A stretch of 63,653 nt of DNA from Prevotellaceae bacterium UBA1075 (GCA_002316015.1 DCCS01000018.1:93942-157594); one strand, 5' to 3'; positions 9,260 to 18,846 are shown, counted from the first letter of the stretch. Translations and numbers: made by a program. Notes: a model not told the origin generated them from the letters alone.

Positions 9260-9297
9260 CTCCTTCCCTCCGGGGAAGGCAGGCGAGGGGGACTTTT
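9260..9297 (-). repeat. C-rich/G-rich 3'-end hairpin element
   Basis: Minus strand: AGTCCCCCTCGCCTGCCTTC, then CCCGGAGGGAAGG, with CCTTCCC/GGGAAGG able to pair. It begins about six bases after the stop of the thioredoxin-like gene and precedes the 22-bp array at 9056-9175, the same order seen at the right window end. Confidence 0.6.
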
Positions 9298-9302
9298 CCT
9301 CC

Positions 9303-9833
9303 TCAGTTTTCCGCCAGCCGGAGCAGGGTCTCCGCCGAAGGCATGTTGGTGTCGTCAAACATGGCCGTCACCTTGCCCCAGGGACTCACGACATAGATGC
9401 GGGGGACAATGGCAGAGGCAAACAGGTCATAGACGCGCCTGTCCTCCTGGGGCGAACAAGGGAATGTGAGCCCGTTGTCCCGCCAATATGACGTAACGGC
9501 CTCATGCCCTCCCGCGCGGCTGATGCCCAGCGTGTAGATGTCGTCCCGCCCCTTCACCATCTGGAAGAAACGCTCCACCTGGGGCAACTCGCGCTTGCAG
9601 TCGGAGCAGTCAATGCTGAAGAGCACCAGCACCAGGGTGCGCCCCGCCCAGGTGGCATTGTCCACCCGCGTCCCGTCAGTGAGCGTCACCGAAAACCGTG
9701 GCAGGGAATCCCCCACCCGCACATACTCCCGCACCTCTGGGGCCTTATCGTCCCTGACACAGGACGCCAGCAGCGGGCATGCCAGGAGCAAGAGGGAGCA
9801 ATACCGCAAAATGCATTTTGCCATCATGTTCAT
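9303..9833 (-). CDS. Thioredoxin-fold lipoprotein (TlpA/AhpC-TSA type)
   Basis: 176 residues from the start chosen (MNMMAKCILRY), which gives a signal sequence and lipobox LLAS-C25; upstream in-frame codons read through low-quality sequence. Residues of about 35-175 form a thioredoxin-like fold with the redox pair C76-S-D-C79 (FSIDCSDCKREL) and a cis-Pro region (AIVPRIYVV). Such lipoproteins face the periplasm and usually reduce or exchange disulfides. The gene is close to a DUF1573 gene in the same direction, but a strong terminator lies between them, so they are probably separate transcripts. The partner protein is unknown. Confidence 0.8.
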   Translation of the reverse strand: MNMMAKCILRYCSLLLLACPLLASCVRDDKAPEVREYVRVGDSLPRFSVTLTDGTRVDNATWAGRTLVLVLFSIDCSDCKRELPQVERFFQMVKGRDDIYTLGISRAGGHEAVTSYWRDNGLTFPCSPQEDRRVYDLFASAIVPRIYVVSPWGKVTAMFDDTNMPSAETLLRLAEN

Positions 9834-10061
9834 ATACCTTTCCTTTTCACCAATATGCAGTGTACGACAACCGCCCACATGCCGGCGCGCGCCATGCCAT
9901 GTCCCGCCACGCATGCGGGAAGGCTCTCACATGCCGGACGGGCCACGGGCATTCCCGCCCGGACGCACGCTTTCGCCCGTGAGGCCAGCGCATCCCAGGT
10001 GTGGGGCCGGCTGCGCCCCGCAAGAGACACACGCCCCTGCACGCAACAACCCCACGCGGGG
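9834..10061. other. Intergenic, no feature recognised
   Basis: GC-rich sequence between the thioredoxin-like gene and the terminator at 10062. I looked for genes, RNA motifs and the repeat families seen elsewhere and found none. A promoter for the thioredoxin-like gene is expected here, but no good TAnnTTTG match is visible. Confidence 0.4.
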
Positions 10062-10110
10062 AAAAAGCCGGGAGCCACCATGCCCTTCCTTGCGGCATGG
10101 CGGCTCCCGG
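10062..10110 (-). terminator. Strong intrinsic terminator after the DUF1573 gene
   Basis: Minus strand: CCGGGAGCCGCCATGCC pairs with GGCATGGTGGCTCCCGG (17 bp, one G-U) around a nine-base loop, followed by CTTTTT. It begins nine bases after the stop at 10119. Confidence 0.88.
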
Positions 10111-10118
10111 ATGTCCGG

Positions 10119-10547
10119 TCAGATGTCCTTGATCTTCTTCTCGCGCCTCACCATCCCGCTCACGGAGAGTTTCACCAGGGGCTCCGAGGCATTGGAACGC
10201 ACGACCACCACCTTGCGGAAGTATCCGGGCGGCATGCCCTTGGAGTCGTAGCGCACCACAATCTGGCCACGCTCGCCCGGCCGTAGCGGCTCCTTGGGAT
10301 ATGTGGCCACGGTGCAGTTGCAGGCAGCAGCCGCGCGCTGTATGCACACGGGCGCACCGCCCTCGACACGGAAGTGGAACACGGCCACTGCGGCAGAGTC
10401 CTTCTCCAACCGTCCCATGTCTATCCTCAGAGAGTCGAACACCAGCGTGCCGCAGGCGGCCTGCTGGCCCCGCACGGCCTGTCCGTGCATGGCCAGCACT
10501 CCCGCAACTCCCAAGAGGAGTGCCATCAAGAGTCTTATTCTGTTCAT
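10119..10547 (-). CDS. DUF1573 domain protein, exported
   Basis: 142 residues with an N-terminal signal peptide (about 1-28) and a single DUF1573 domain: an Ig-like ASH/Hydin-type fold in which the segment PVCIQRAAAACNCTVA, then PGERGQIVVRYDSKGMPPG and the closing VVVVRSNA, is diagnostic. The CNC pair is typical of the family. The biochemical role of DUF1573 is not established; members are periplasmic or surface-facing. It lies downstream of the pilus operon with 115 bases between, so it may or may not be co-transcribed. A longer DUF1573 protein is encoded at 40418. Confidence 0.85.
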   Translation of the reverse strand: MNRIRLLMALLLGVAGVLAMHGQAVRGQQAACGTLVFDSLRIDMGRLEKDSAAVAVFHFRVEGGAPVCIQRAAAACNCTVATYPKEPLRPGERGQIVVRYDSKGMPPGYFRKVVVVRSNASEPLVKLSVSGMVRREKKIKDI

Positions 10548-10662
10548 ATCCAGTAGTTCTGAATTATACGTCCTGTTTCCCGCAGGCAGGTACCTGCACC
10601 CCTACCCGTTGCCGTCACCCGTCCTCGCGGGGACTCGGCGAGCGCGGGCGCCGTCCCGCCGC

Positions 10663-13600
10663 TCAGGGGATGACGACAGTCCTCGTCTCCTTTTCGTGCT
10701 CGCCCCGGGCCTCCACCACATACACGCCCCTGGGCAGTGTGGCGCGCACCTGGCCGTCAGTGCCGGCCAGGGCGGCCACACGGACACCATCAGCCGCATA
10801 CACACTCACGCTGACGGGTGTCCCTCCAAGGTCGGTGACAGTGAGCACATTGCCCTGAGCCTGTATCCGTATGCCGCTCTCCAGGGACTGCTGCCCACCG
10901 GAGCACAGGAAGAGGCGTCCTGCCACATTCCCCCTCACGGTATATGTCATCCCCTCGGTGAGCGGGGTCTCCTGGCCGGTTTGCGTGTCACGCAGGACGA
11001 GTCCACACGCCTCGTCCACATGGTCAAAGCGCAAGGTCACCGCCTCGTCCCCGCCGGCAAGCACGCCCACCTCGGTGCTGTCTATCCTGGGCAGAGTGTT
11101 GATGTGGACTACCATGTTGCCTGCCACGGTATATACCCTGGCCAGGCTCTCCTGCATGTCGTCACTGATGAGCGCCACGTCCTCGGCCTCGTCATATCCC
11201 GCGCGTGCTCCCTGGCACGCATGCAGCAGCGCACGCGACGCGACCTTGCCGTCCACCAGGGCGGTGACACACAAGCCGGAGGCACTGCCGTCCGAGCGTG
11301 TCTGCAGGCCGGGAGTCTCCCTGTACGGCGGTGCCAGCAGCCATCCGCCCTGCCCCGCGTTGTCCACATCCACCCGCATCATGTCCTCGTCGTAATCCAG
11401 GGCTATGCTGGTCGCCTCGGCCTTGGCCTCCACGAAGAAGGACTGCATGGGAGCCACGAAGCCCGCGCCCTCCATGCTGCCCACGAATGCGCCCGCCGAG
11501 GGATCCATCACCGCCGCCTGCTGGGAGTCGCTGGTGAGTATCCAGTACTTGGGGTTGAGTTTCCCGCTGTTGCGGCTGAGGAACTTCTTCATGTCCAGAT
11601 GTGCCATGAAGGGATTGGCGATGAGGAAATAGCGGGAGTTGCCCGCCGCGCTTGCCGTGAGCGTGCCGTGGGTGTCATTGAGCCTGTAGGCCGTGCCGCC
11701 ACGGTCAATGGGCGTGGTGCCGCCCGACACGTTGCCTGTGGTATAGTCCGAGTAATAACTGTACGAGGAATCGTCCTTGGGCAGACGAAGCAGGCACTCG
11801 CCCACCGCCGTGGGCTGACGGCTGGCGTCCACCTTGATGGAGAAGCCCTCGCCGTGCGAGTAGTCCTCGTCCACATCATTATAGACGTGGCTCCAAGCCG
11901 TCTGCACGGCCACGTTGCGGCTGCTGCCGTCTATCTCGTATACGGTGGCCTGTGCCTTGTTCCACGCGCGCTGATAAACGGCGGGGCTGAAGCGGTCGTA
12001 GTCCGTGGTGTTGAAGGTGATGGGCCTGAAGAGCTCGGTCTCCTGCCTTGCGCCACGCGTGGGAAGGTACATGTCGCCTGCCACCACCGACTTGAGCGGG
12101 CTGCCCAGGGTGTACCACCGTCCAGTGGCAAGGCTCACCTCCACCCAGGCCTTCTCATATGCCAGGTGCTGCTGGGCCAGCATCTCGCTGCCCGGGGTGA
12201 AGTTCACCTCGCGGCACGTGTTGGCATACCAGGGACGGCAGAGCACGTGCCCCGTGGTGGCCGTCTCGGCGGCCATGTCAAACTGGACACCCGGTGTGGG
12301 TTCGGGCTGCGCCGTCCCGCCTGTGTCTTGTCCCGGACTGTTATTCCAATCGTAAGTCCTCCCGTCTGGAAGGTTTATCTTCTCTGCTGTAAGCCCATAC
12401 ATGCGCGGAGCCGGCACACCCGCGCTGACGATGGCACGTGTGAAGTCCAGGGGGGCGTAGGAAGTGCGGTTGGCATTGGCACCGTCGGTCACATAGGGGT
12501 CACGGCTCACGTCACCCGTGCGGTAGAGATTGTCCGAGGACACGCGCGCCCAGTTGTCGTCGTTGTTCCAGTTGGAGTTCTTTGCGCCTGTCCACTTCTG
12601 GTACTTGGGCACAACCTTGATTGTGAAGACGAGCTCGCCTGAGCACGGAACGACATCTGCGGTGCGCAAGACTTCCATGAATCCAAACTTCAGAGTGTAA
12701 TAGTAGCCCTCGTGGAACTGGAACTTGTCGCTGTAGAACACCAGTTCAAACTGGTTGTCCATTTTCCCCTTCTCTGCCCTTATGCCCTTCAGGACTCCCA
12801 TGGGGAACAGGCCGTCGGTCGAGGAACTGCCGGGGTCGCCCTGCAGGTTCTTGTAGGCGGGGTCGTTGGTGGCAGAGAGGTACACGTTGTCATCACTTGC
12901 CACCGCCATCTCGATTGCCCCCGGGGTGACGGGCATCACCTTCTTGACCGGCACGGTCAGATGTCGCGCGAAGGTCTTGGCCTGGGCGACAGGGGCACTC
13001 ACGGATTCCAGTTGGTCAATCCCAATGCGCAGGGGCACATCGGACATATCCTCGGGATAGAAGCCTATGCTCGCAAAGCCGTCGGTCATGCTGGGCGCAT
13101 GGTTGTACACCCTCACACGCACCTCGGTGGGGGCAGTACACACCAGCGTGTCACCATATTCTTTGTTGATGGGGACTGCCGTGACATAGACATACTGGGC
13201 CGTGTGGGGAACAGGCGGGAAGGTGTAGGATGACCGCCAAAGCAGCAGTTTGGGTGTGACGGGGTTGCCCGCCGCATCGGCTGTGGCGGTCAGGCCGAGC
13301 AGATACTGGCGCATGGCCTCGGTGAATTTTCCCGTGGGCTGCACCTCCAGCGTGGAACCCTCGCGATAGGCTTCGCGGAAGAGCAGGAGGGCATCCGAGA
13401 GATAAATTCCGTCCGCACACTCGGCATAATACTCCTCGGCGGACCCGGCATACCAGTCAAAACGCGCGTTCTTCTCCACCTCGTGCAGACCGCCCTCTCC
13501 ACTGCCCGGCTTGCCCCAGAGGTCGAGCTGGATGGTGGGTTGCTGGTTCTCGCATACGGTGATCTCGTCGATGTCCTGCCTGGTGACACCGTCCACCTTA

Positions 13601-16600
13601 ATCACGCTGGAGGCGCGCACGCGCATGACACAGGTCTTGGAGCAGTCGTCCTCTATGTTGAACTCACTCGCGCCGGGGGTCGTGGTGGGATTGACGATGT
13701 TCTGGTCCTCGGTGTAGATGGACACATAATACTCCCTGCCAGGTCTCAGCCCCTCGTCCTGCGGGAAGGTGTTGAAGCACAGGCAGCGCTCGCCGTCGAT
13801 GGTGTCGCGCCAGGCTGTCACGGTTATGCCACTCCCGTCCTGGTATTCGGGGTTGCCCTCGTAACAGGTGGAGAAGGAGAGGCGGCCAAAGGTCTGGGCA
13901 CTCCCCTGACCCGGCATGTACTCATAGCGCAACACAGCCTCGTTGTAGGCTGTCACGCCATCCTTGCCCGCCGCCCGTGCCTCATCGTACTCCTTCTTGT
14001 CCACGAAACTGTAGAAGAGGTTGACCGTGCGGGCAGATGCCATGTCCTCTGCCTCCTGGAGACCATTGGAGGCCAGAACCTCGTCGATGGGGGCATAGAT
14101 GAGGGTCTTGGGTGATATCTTCTCCGAACATACGGGCTCTATCTGCTGTGAGAACACGGTGGGCTTGGCCACAAACACGCGGATGTCATCCACCGCATAG
14201 TCGGCTCCAGCGGAACTGATGCAGTTGTTCTCCAGCGCCACGGTATAGGACTCCACATCGGCCGACGTGATGCCATACTCGGTGAGGTTGGGGACAAAGC
14301 TGTAATAGACATGCACCCACCGTCCCCGGTCTTTCTCGTCCACATACCCTGTGACGAAACTGTGCAGGATGACATCGCGCCCGTCCTTGAGCCTCGCCTT
14401 GAAGTTGAGGATGACGTTGGCTTTCTCCGTCGCTTGGGAGAACTCCGACACCCAGGCAGACACATGTATGGTGCTTCCCGCACATATCTGGTCGATGTGG
14501 GCGGTGGCGCACACGCCGGGATCCGACGCGGCATTCACATAGTAGAAGTAGCCCGACCGCTCTCCCTGCGTGTCATAGAAGAGCCTGTCGCGCAAGCCCG
14601 AGCCCTTCCCGAAGTTCTCCTCACTGGTCACCGTGGCTGCCGCCGCCTGGTAAGGGACGGCCCAGGAGTGATTGGCCACCACATACATGGCATAGTCGTG
14701 ACGGTTATCGAAGCCGAACCCGTAGTTGCTGTCTTCCCATGGCCGCGGCCACTTGAATATCTTGGCCTTCTGTTCCAACTCTACGTCTGAGAAGGAACTT
14801 CCAAACTGCTTCGTGTTGACGATGTAGTCGTTGGACTCTGTCTGCCCGCCCTCGAGCAGGAGGTACTCGTCATAGTCCACCTTGGCCTGGGGCTCCCCGT
14901 ACTTGGCGGTCAGATACTCGGTGCGGTGCTTGCGGTACTTGTCATTCCCGTCAAGGGTGGCCTCGTTCAGGAAGGAGGCATTCTCCTGGGGCTCGAAGGT
15001 CACCTCGTACTCCATTATCGACAGGCGCTCTGATGTCCCCCGGACATAGATGGGTTTATTGTCCTTGTGCAGAGCCAGCAGCTTCACCACATAGGTGCCC
15101 GCCTTGGCGTTGGCGGCATTGCACTTGATCATGCGGTAGTAATTGCCGTTTCCTGCGTAATTGTAACGGAAATAGTGATCCTGTGTGGCCTTGCCGCCCG
15201 TGGCGCGGTAGTGCGCGCCCGAAGCGTTTGCGTGCCTGCTGAAGATGCCGGGCACTTCCTTGCCATCCGTAGTGTAAGTCTTCACCTCCCAGTTGGGGAT
15301 CCTCTTGCAGGAACCATCGGTGTCCTTGTAGTAAAGGCTGGAGTATGTGGAGGACGCATCGGGCAAGGGGGGTTCCAGGCGTATCTGGAAGTCGGCTCCC
15401 GCACGGGCGGTTACCTTGCGGCGGTGCTCCCGGATATATTTCTCGTTATTGTCCTTTGACCCAGACAGTTCCTCGGCTTGCTTCGCGCCATCCTTGACGT
15501 TGAACAGGTGGCGCACCATCAGGGCTGGCTCATAGAGTGTCCTGGACTTCCGGTCAAGGTTTCTGTCCGGTCCCGTGACATAGGACTGGCTGATGTCGGC
15601 GGCGATGGTGGTCTCGGCCACAGACTGGCCTGCTGGCGCATAGTAGAGCGCCCGGGTGGCCTGGGTGCGGTCGCCCTCGCTGTCATAGGAGAAATTGGGC
15701 ACAAACTCCTTGTCTTTGTCCGCGTTCCAGAACCTATTGTCCAGCCTGTTGAGGCTCACAGGAAAAGTGCTGGTCTGCGCCACCCCATTTTGCTGCCTGT
15801 TGGAATAACAGTTCACCATGCGGAAAGAAACACCTCTGGCAAAGGGATAGCCTGTGTCCATGCCACCGCCAAAGGAAACCTTGCTGTAACAGTTCTTGAT
15901 GAGGCTTTGGGCATTGCTACCCATATACACCGCGATGCCCGATGCCGTGGTTCCCGTTCCCGCTGAGGTCACGCTCCCACATGCCATGCAGTTGACAATC
16001 TCTATCTGAGCCTGTCCTGCACCGAAATTACACCCGAACACCCCAGCCGCGTCGGTGACCTTGGCGTAGGAAGTACATGCCGACCAGATGTTCTCTATCA
16101 GTATCTTCCCTTTGGTCGAGTTGCCCTCCACATAGGCCACGGGGGCGGCATAGGAGTTGGCCCGGAAGGAGCAGGTTCTGTCGAAGATGAGGTTCTTGAT
16201 GACGGCCCCGCCCGCCACGCGCCCGAACATGCCAATCTCCCGGTCGCCCTCTATGACCAGGTTGCTTATCGTGTGGCCGTCGCCGTTGAAGCGTCCCCTG
16301 TAGGGATGCGCGGCTGTGCCAACCGGCTCCACCGTCTGTCCCCTGAAATCAAGGTCGCCCGAGAGCAAGACATTGAGCGCGTCCTCACCCGCGTTGGCAC
16401 GGCGGACAAATTCCTTGTATTTGGCTACGCTGTTGATGATAAGGTCATACTTGGACTCCTTTACCATGGCTGTGCCGCCATACAGGCCCGACCCGTTGGT
16501 CTGCACAACCCAGTCCTCGCCTGTGGTAGCGAGGTTGGGCGACCTGCGGTCGGTGGCATAGTCGTACCAGCGGATATATTTCTCATGGTAACAAGTGCTT

Positions 16601-17505
16601 GTCGCCATGTCACTGTAGGGCTCCAGGAACACCGAAGAGCCCGGCAGCACATACACGTCATGTTCCACGACATGGGCGGGTTGCCTCTCCCCGCTGCTGA
16701 TCCTGGAGTCGTGCTTGCTGTCAAAATAGCCATAGTCGGGCATCTCCACGCCTATCCTTTCCAAAGCCGCCGTGTCGCGTGTCCACTTTCCATTCCCGTC
16801 AAATCCGTCTGTCTGCCAGTATTGCTTCATTACGGCGTCCCTGTTGCGCTCATCCAGGACAGACCGCGTGTGCGTGAAGGTGTAGTCGTTGATGACTTCA
16901 CCATACGTGGCGGTGGCATTCAGCGGGTCGCCCACACTTTCGCGGGGAGTGGTGGAGTGGTCGGTGGAAATCTGCAACTCGGAGAGGGCAAAGCTCCATC
17001 CCTTTCCATTGTTGTGTATGAAACTGTCCTTACACACCAGCCTGATATGCTGGCAGTCATAGCGAATCTTCATACCGGGCGTGGTGGTCTTGGTGCCCGG
17101 CCCCGTGTATTTCACATTCCAATCGCAATTCTTGGACCAAGCATCTTTGCCATTGGGACTGACCCACACTTCGAAAAGCGAGGGGTAATCGAGAAAGGTA
17201 TTGTGGTTGCGGAAGCCTATGGTGAGATATACATACTCTCCCGCCTTTACGGGTTCGCTGAGACGGATCTGCAAATTGGGTTCGTTGTAGTTTCCCCGCC
17301 AGTCGGCGTGCCAGAAGGTGTTCACATTACCATCAATGAGATACTTCAACTGTTCGGGCTTGCCCTCATCGGGGTCAGGAGCGTTGCTCGAAAGTTGGCC
17401 CGCACTGGTGATAAGGTCTTTGGCCCACAGTCCCTGTGCCCCCAGCAGCATAACCGCGATGAGCACGATGCCTCTTGTGATATGCAGTGTCATGTTGTCC
17501 TTCAT
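10663..17505 (-). CDS. 2280-residue pilus-associated adhesin with type IX-like C-terminus
   Basis: The last gene of the pilus operon; its ATG overlaps the preceding TGA (ATGA). Signal peptide (HITRGIVLIAVMLLGAQGLWA). Residues of about 30-180 look like a discoidin/F5-8 type C domain (YLIDGNVNTFWHADWRGNY...VRLVCKD-like strands). A GLUG-type motif (GRFNGDGHTISNLVI) is near residue 405. Further on are a jelly-roll segment (about 1000-1120), several Ig/PKD-like stretches (TVCENQQPTIQLDLWGKP) and a WTGAKNSNWNNDDNW motif near 1638. The end (VSVYAADGVRV...LPRGVYVVEA...RTVVIP) fits a type A type IX sorting domain. By position and size it resembles P. gingivalis Mfa5, the large type IX-exported fimbrial component, but it lacks a recognisable vWA domain. 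Probable tip or accessory adhesin (inference). Confidence 0.75.
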   Translation of the reverse strand: MKDNMTLHITRGIVLIAVMLLGAQGLWAKDLITSAGQLSSNAPDPDEGKPEQLKYLIDGNVNTFWHADWRGNYNEPNLQIRLSEPVKAGEYVYLTIGFRNHNTFLDYPSLFEVWVSPNGKDAWSKNCDWNVKYTGPGTKTTTPGMKIRYDCQHIRLVCKDSFIHNNGKGWSFALSELQISTDHSTTPRESVGDPLNATATYGEVINDYTFTHTRSVLDERNRDAVMKQYWQTDGFDGNGKWTRDTAALERIGVEMPDYGYFDSKHDSRISSGERQPAHVVEHDVYVLPGSSVFLEPYSDMATSTCYHEKYIRWYDYATDRRSPNLATTGEDWVVQTNGSGLYGGTAMVKESKYDLIINSVAKYKEFVRRANAGEDALNVLLSGDLDFRGQTVEPVGTAAHPYRGRFNGDGHTISNLVIEGDREIGMFGRVAGGAVIKNLIFDRTCSFRANSYAAPVAYVEGNSTKGKILIENIWSACTSYAKVTDAAGVFGCNFGAGQAQIEIVNCMACGSVTSAGTGTTASGIAVYMGSNAQSLIKNCYSKVSFGGGMDTGYPFARGVSFRMVNCYSNRQQNGVAQTSTFPVSLNRLDNRFWNADKDKEFVPNFSYDSEGDRTQATRALYYAPAGQSVAETTIAADISQSYVTGPDRNLDRKSRTLYEPALMVRHLFNVKDGAKQAEELSGSKDNNEKYIREHRRKVTARAGADFQIRLEPPLPDASSTYSSLYYKDTDGSCKRIPNWEVKTYTTDGKEVPGIFSRHANASGAHYRATGGKATQDHYFRYNYAGNGNYYRMIKCNAANAKAGTYVVKLLALHKDNKPIYVRGTSERLSIMEYEVTFEPQENASFLNEATLDGNDKYRKHRTEYLTAKYGEPQAKVDYDEYLLLEGGQTESNDYIVNTKQFGSSFSDVELEQKAKIFKWPRPWEDSNYGFGFDNRHDYAMYVVANHSWAVPYQAAAATVTSEENFGKGSGLRDRLFYDTQGERSGYFYYVNAASDPGVCATAHIDQICAGSTIHVSAWVSEFSQATEKANVILNFKARLKDGRDVILHSFVTGYVDEKDRGRWVHVYYSFVPNLTEYGITSADVESYTVALENNCISSAGADYAVDDIRVFVAKPTVFSQQIEPVCSEKISPKTLIYAPIDEVLASNGLQEAEDMASARTVNLFYSFVDKKEYDEARAAGKDGVTAYNEAVLRYEYMPGQGSAQTFGRLSFSTCYEGNPEYQDGSGITVTAWRDTIDGERCLCFNTFPQDEGLRPGREYYVSIYTEDQNIVNPTTTPGASEFNIEDDCSKTCVMRVRASSVIKVDGVTRQDIDEITVCENQQPTIQLDLWGKPGSGEGGLHEVEKNARFDWYAGSAEEYYAECADGIYLSDALLLFREAYREGSTLEVQPTGKFTEAMRQYLLGLTATADAAGNPVTPKLLLWRSSYTFPPVPHTAQYVYVTAVPINKEYGDTLVCTAPTEVRVRVYNHAPSMTDGFASIGFYPEDMSDVPLRIGIDQLESVSAPVAQAKTFARHLTVPVKKVMPVTPGAIEMAVASDDNVYLSATNDPAYKNLQGDPGSSSTDGLFPMGVLKGIRAEKGKMDNQFELVFYSDKFQFHEGYYYTLKFGFMEVLRTADVVPCSGELVFTIKVVPKYQKWTGAKNSNWNNDDNWARVSSDNLYRTGDVSRDPYVTDGANANRTSYAPLDFTRAIVSAGVPAPRMYGLTAEKINLPDGRTYDWNNSPGQDTGGTAQPEPTPGVQFDMAAETATTGHVLCRPWYANTCREVNFTPGSEMLAQQHLAYEKAWVEVSLATGRWYTLGSPLKSVVAGDMYLPTRGARQETELFRPITFNTTDYDRFSPAVYQRAWNKAQATVYEIDGSSRNVAVQTAWSHVYNDVDEDYSHGEGFSIKVDASRQPTAVGECLLRLPKDDSSYSYYSDYTTGNVSGGTTPIDRGGTAYRLNDTHGTLTASAAGNSRYFLIANPFMAHLDMKKFLSRNSGKLNPKYWILTSDSQQAAVMDPSAGAFVGSMEGAGFVAPMQSFFVEAKAEATSIALDYDEDMMRVDVDNAGQGGWLLAPPYRETPGLQTRSDGSASGLCVTALVDGKVASRALLHACQGARAGYDEAEDVALISDDMQESLARVYTVAGNMVVHINTLPRIDSTEVGVLAGGDEAVTLRFDHVDEACGLVLRDTQTGQETPLTEGMTYTVRGNVAGRLFLCSGGQQSLESGIRIQAQGNVLTVTDLGGTPVSVSVYAADGVRVAALAGTDGQVRATLPRGVYVVEARGEHEKETRTVVIP

Positions 17506-18833
17506 TTTCTTATCAGATAGATTCTCCGGTCATACACCTGGTCGGCAGCCCCATTGCGGTGCACCGTCACCTCCACGTCCACCGAAGCCTTGCCCCTGTT
17601 GCTGCTGAGCCGGCCCACAATCTCGCCCGTCGCGCTTACTGAGGGATACTTCGTCAGAATATTCTGGGGGTCGTTCACGGCCTTGACCACACTGCTGTAG
17701 CAAGGGTCTCCCGCCCCATAGACCAGCGCGTTTCCCTTCAGCGCGTCCCGTACCGAGAGGAACAGCTCGAAGTCGCCCTCGGTGCCGAACTCGCAGTAGA
17801 AGTCCTCGCCGCTCCCCGATGTCACCACCGCCGGATAACCGCCGATGGGCGGATAGAAGCGCGCGTCCACCCCGACCTGGAAGTCACTCAGCACGATGGG
17901 AACCACCACATGGTCGTTTCGGTAGATGCTGTACAGGTCACGCGTGAGGGCGAACAGCTGGGTCGAAGCCGCGTCGCCCTCCCTGGTGACGCTCACGGCC
18001 AACCGGTAACGGCGGGTCACGGTGCGGGACTGGGACTCGCGCACATAGAACACATCGCGATAGGAGCGGGCTGTCCCCCCGGCATATTTCTTCAGTGAAG
18101 CAGCCCCCCGATAGTCACGCACATAGGCTCGCGCACCTGCGGTGTCCGCCGCTTCGGGCATGCCGTTCTGCAGGTACGAATAGTTGGGGAGCAAGGGCAC
18201 CTGGTCGGTCGGGCTCTGCTCCATTGTCATGCTGTTGATGGTGATGTCCTTCCCCGACTCGTTGGTGAAGGTGACATCCATCTTGGCAAGCATGCGCACC
18301 ACCTCGATGGAGACGCTGTTGTGCCCCGTCACCTCCACTTGTTGCTTCCCTGTCATGGGGATGTCGGTACCGGGATTCCAGTCCTGCAACAGCGTGAGCG
18401 TGGCGGCATCCACATCAGGGCATGTCTCGCCGGGCATGAACTGGAGTCCCGTCTGCCGACGCAAGGAGTCCTGTGAGATGTTGGCAAAAGCATAGAGCAC
18501 ATACTTGCCCTTTGCTACTTTCATGTCCACAGACTCCTGCTCCACGTAGGACGTGTTTCCCGCCGGCCTCTCCACTATGGCCTGCACCTTGCGGTCGCCC
18601 TGGTTCACAAAGGCCACCCACCAGGAATGTATCTTCTCGATGTCGTACTCGGCGCCTTCGGGCACACCCGTCGCACGGGTTCCGTTGGCGCGCGAGTGGA
18701 TGTCGAGGGTGACGGTAACGGCTGTACCCTCCCCCGCATCCTCCCCGCCGGGAAGGTCGCCCTGGCACGAGGCTGCCAGGAACGCAGCCATGCCACACAT
18801 TATGATATACAGTAGTCGTATGTTGCCTCTCAT
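17502..18833 (-). CDS. Fimbrillin-like lipoprotein, accessory pilin
   Basis: 443 residues with a lipoprotein signal (FLAAS-C23). The N-terminal strand VTVTLDIHSRANGTR ends in an Arg (R53) followed by Ala-Thr, the position at which type V pilins are cut by an Arg-specific protease to free the groove for strand exchange. The rest is beta-rich with no catalytic motif and resembles the Mfa3/Mfa4 and FimC-E class of minor subunits. It is 13 bases downstream of another pilin-like gene and overlaps the giant adhesin gene by 4 bases, suggesting co-translation with the adhesin and perhaps an adaptor role for it. The assignment is by fold-level similarity and context. Confidence 0.7.
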   Translation of the reverse strand: MRGNIRLLYIIMCGMAAFLAASCQGDLPGGEDAGEGTAVTVTLDIHSRANGTRATGVPEGAEYDIEKIHSWWVAFVNQGDRKVQAIVERPAGNTSYVEQESVDMKVAKGKYVLYAFANISQDSLRRQTGLQFMPGETCPDVDAATLTLLQDWNPGTDIPMTGKQQVEVTGHNSVSIEVVRMLAKMDVTFTNESGKDITINSMTMEQSPTDQVPLLPNYSYLQNGMPEAADTAGARAYVRDYRGAASLKKYAGGTARSYRDVFYVRESQSRTVTRRYRLAVSVTREGDAASTQLFALTRDLYSIYRNDHVVVPIVLSDFQVGVDARFYPPIGGYPAVVTSGSGEDFYCEFGTEGDFELFLSVRDALKGNALVYGAGDPCYSSVVKAVNDPQNILTKYPSVSATGEIVGRLSSNRGKASVDVEVTVHRNGAADQVYDRRIYLIRK

Positions 18834-18846
18834 CGCTCAAGTCTTG

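Noticed and set aside
8465..9358. Coding sequence across the 22-bp repeat (periodic Thr-Ala-Ile-Asn pattern)
   Set aside because: The periodic peptide is just the 22-bp repeat read in frame over 66 bases; no start context or domain.
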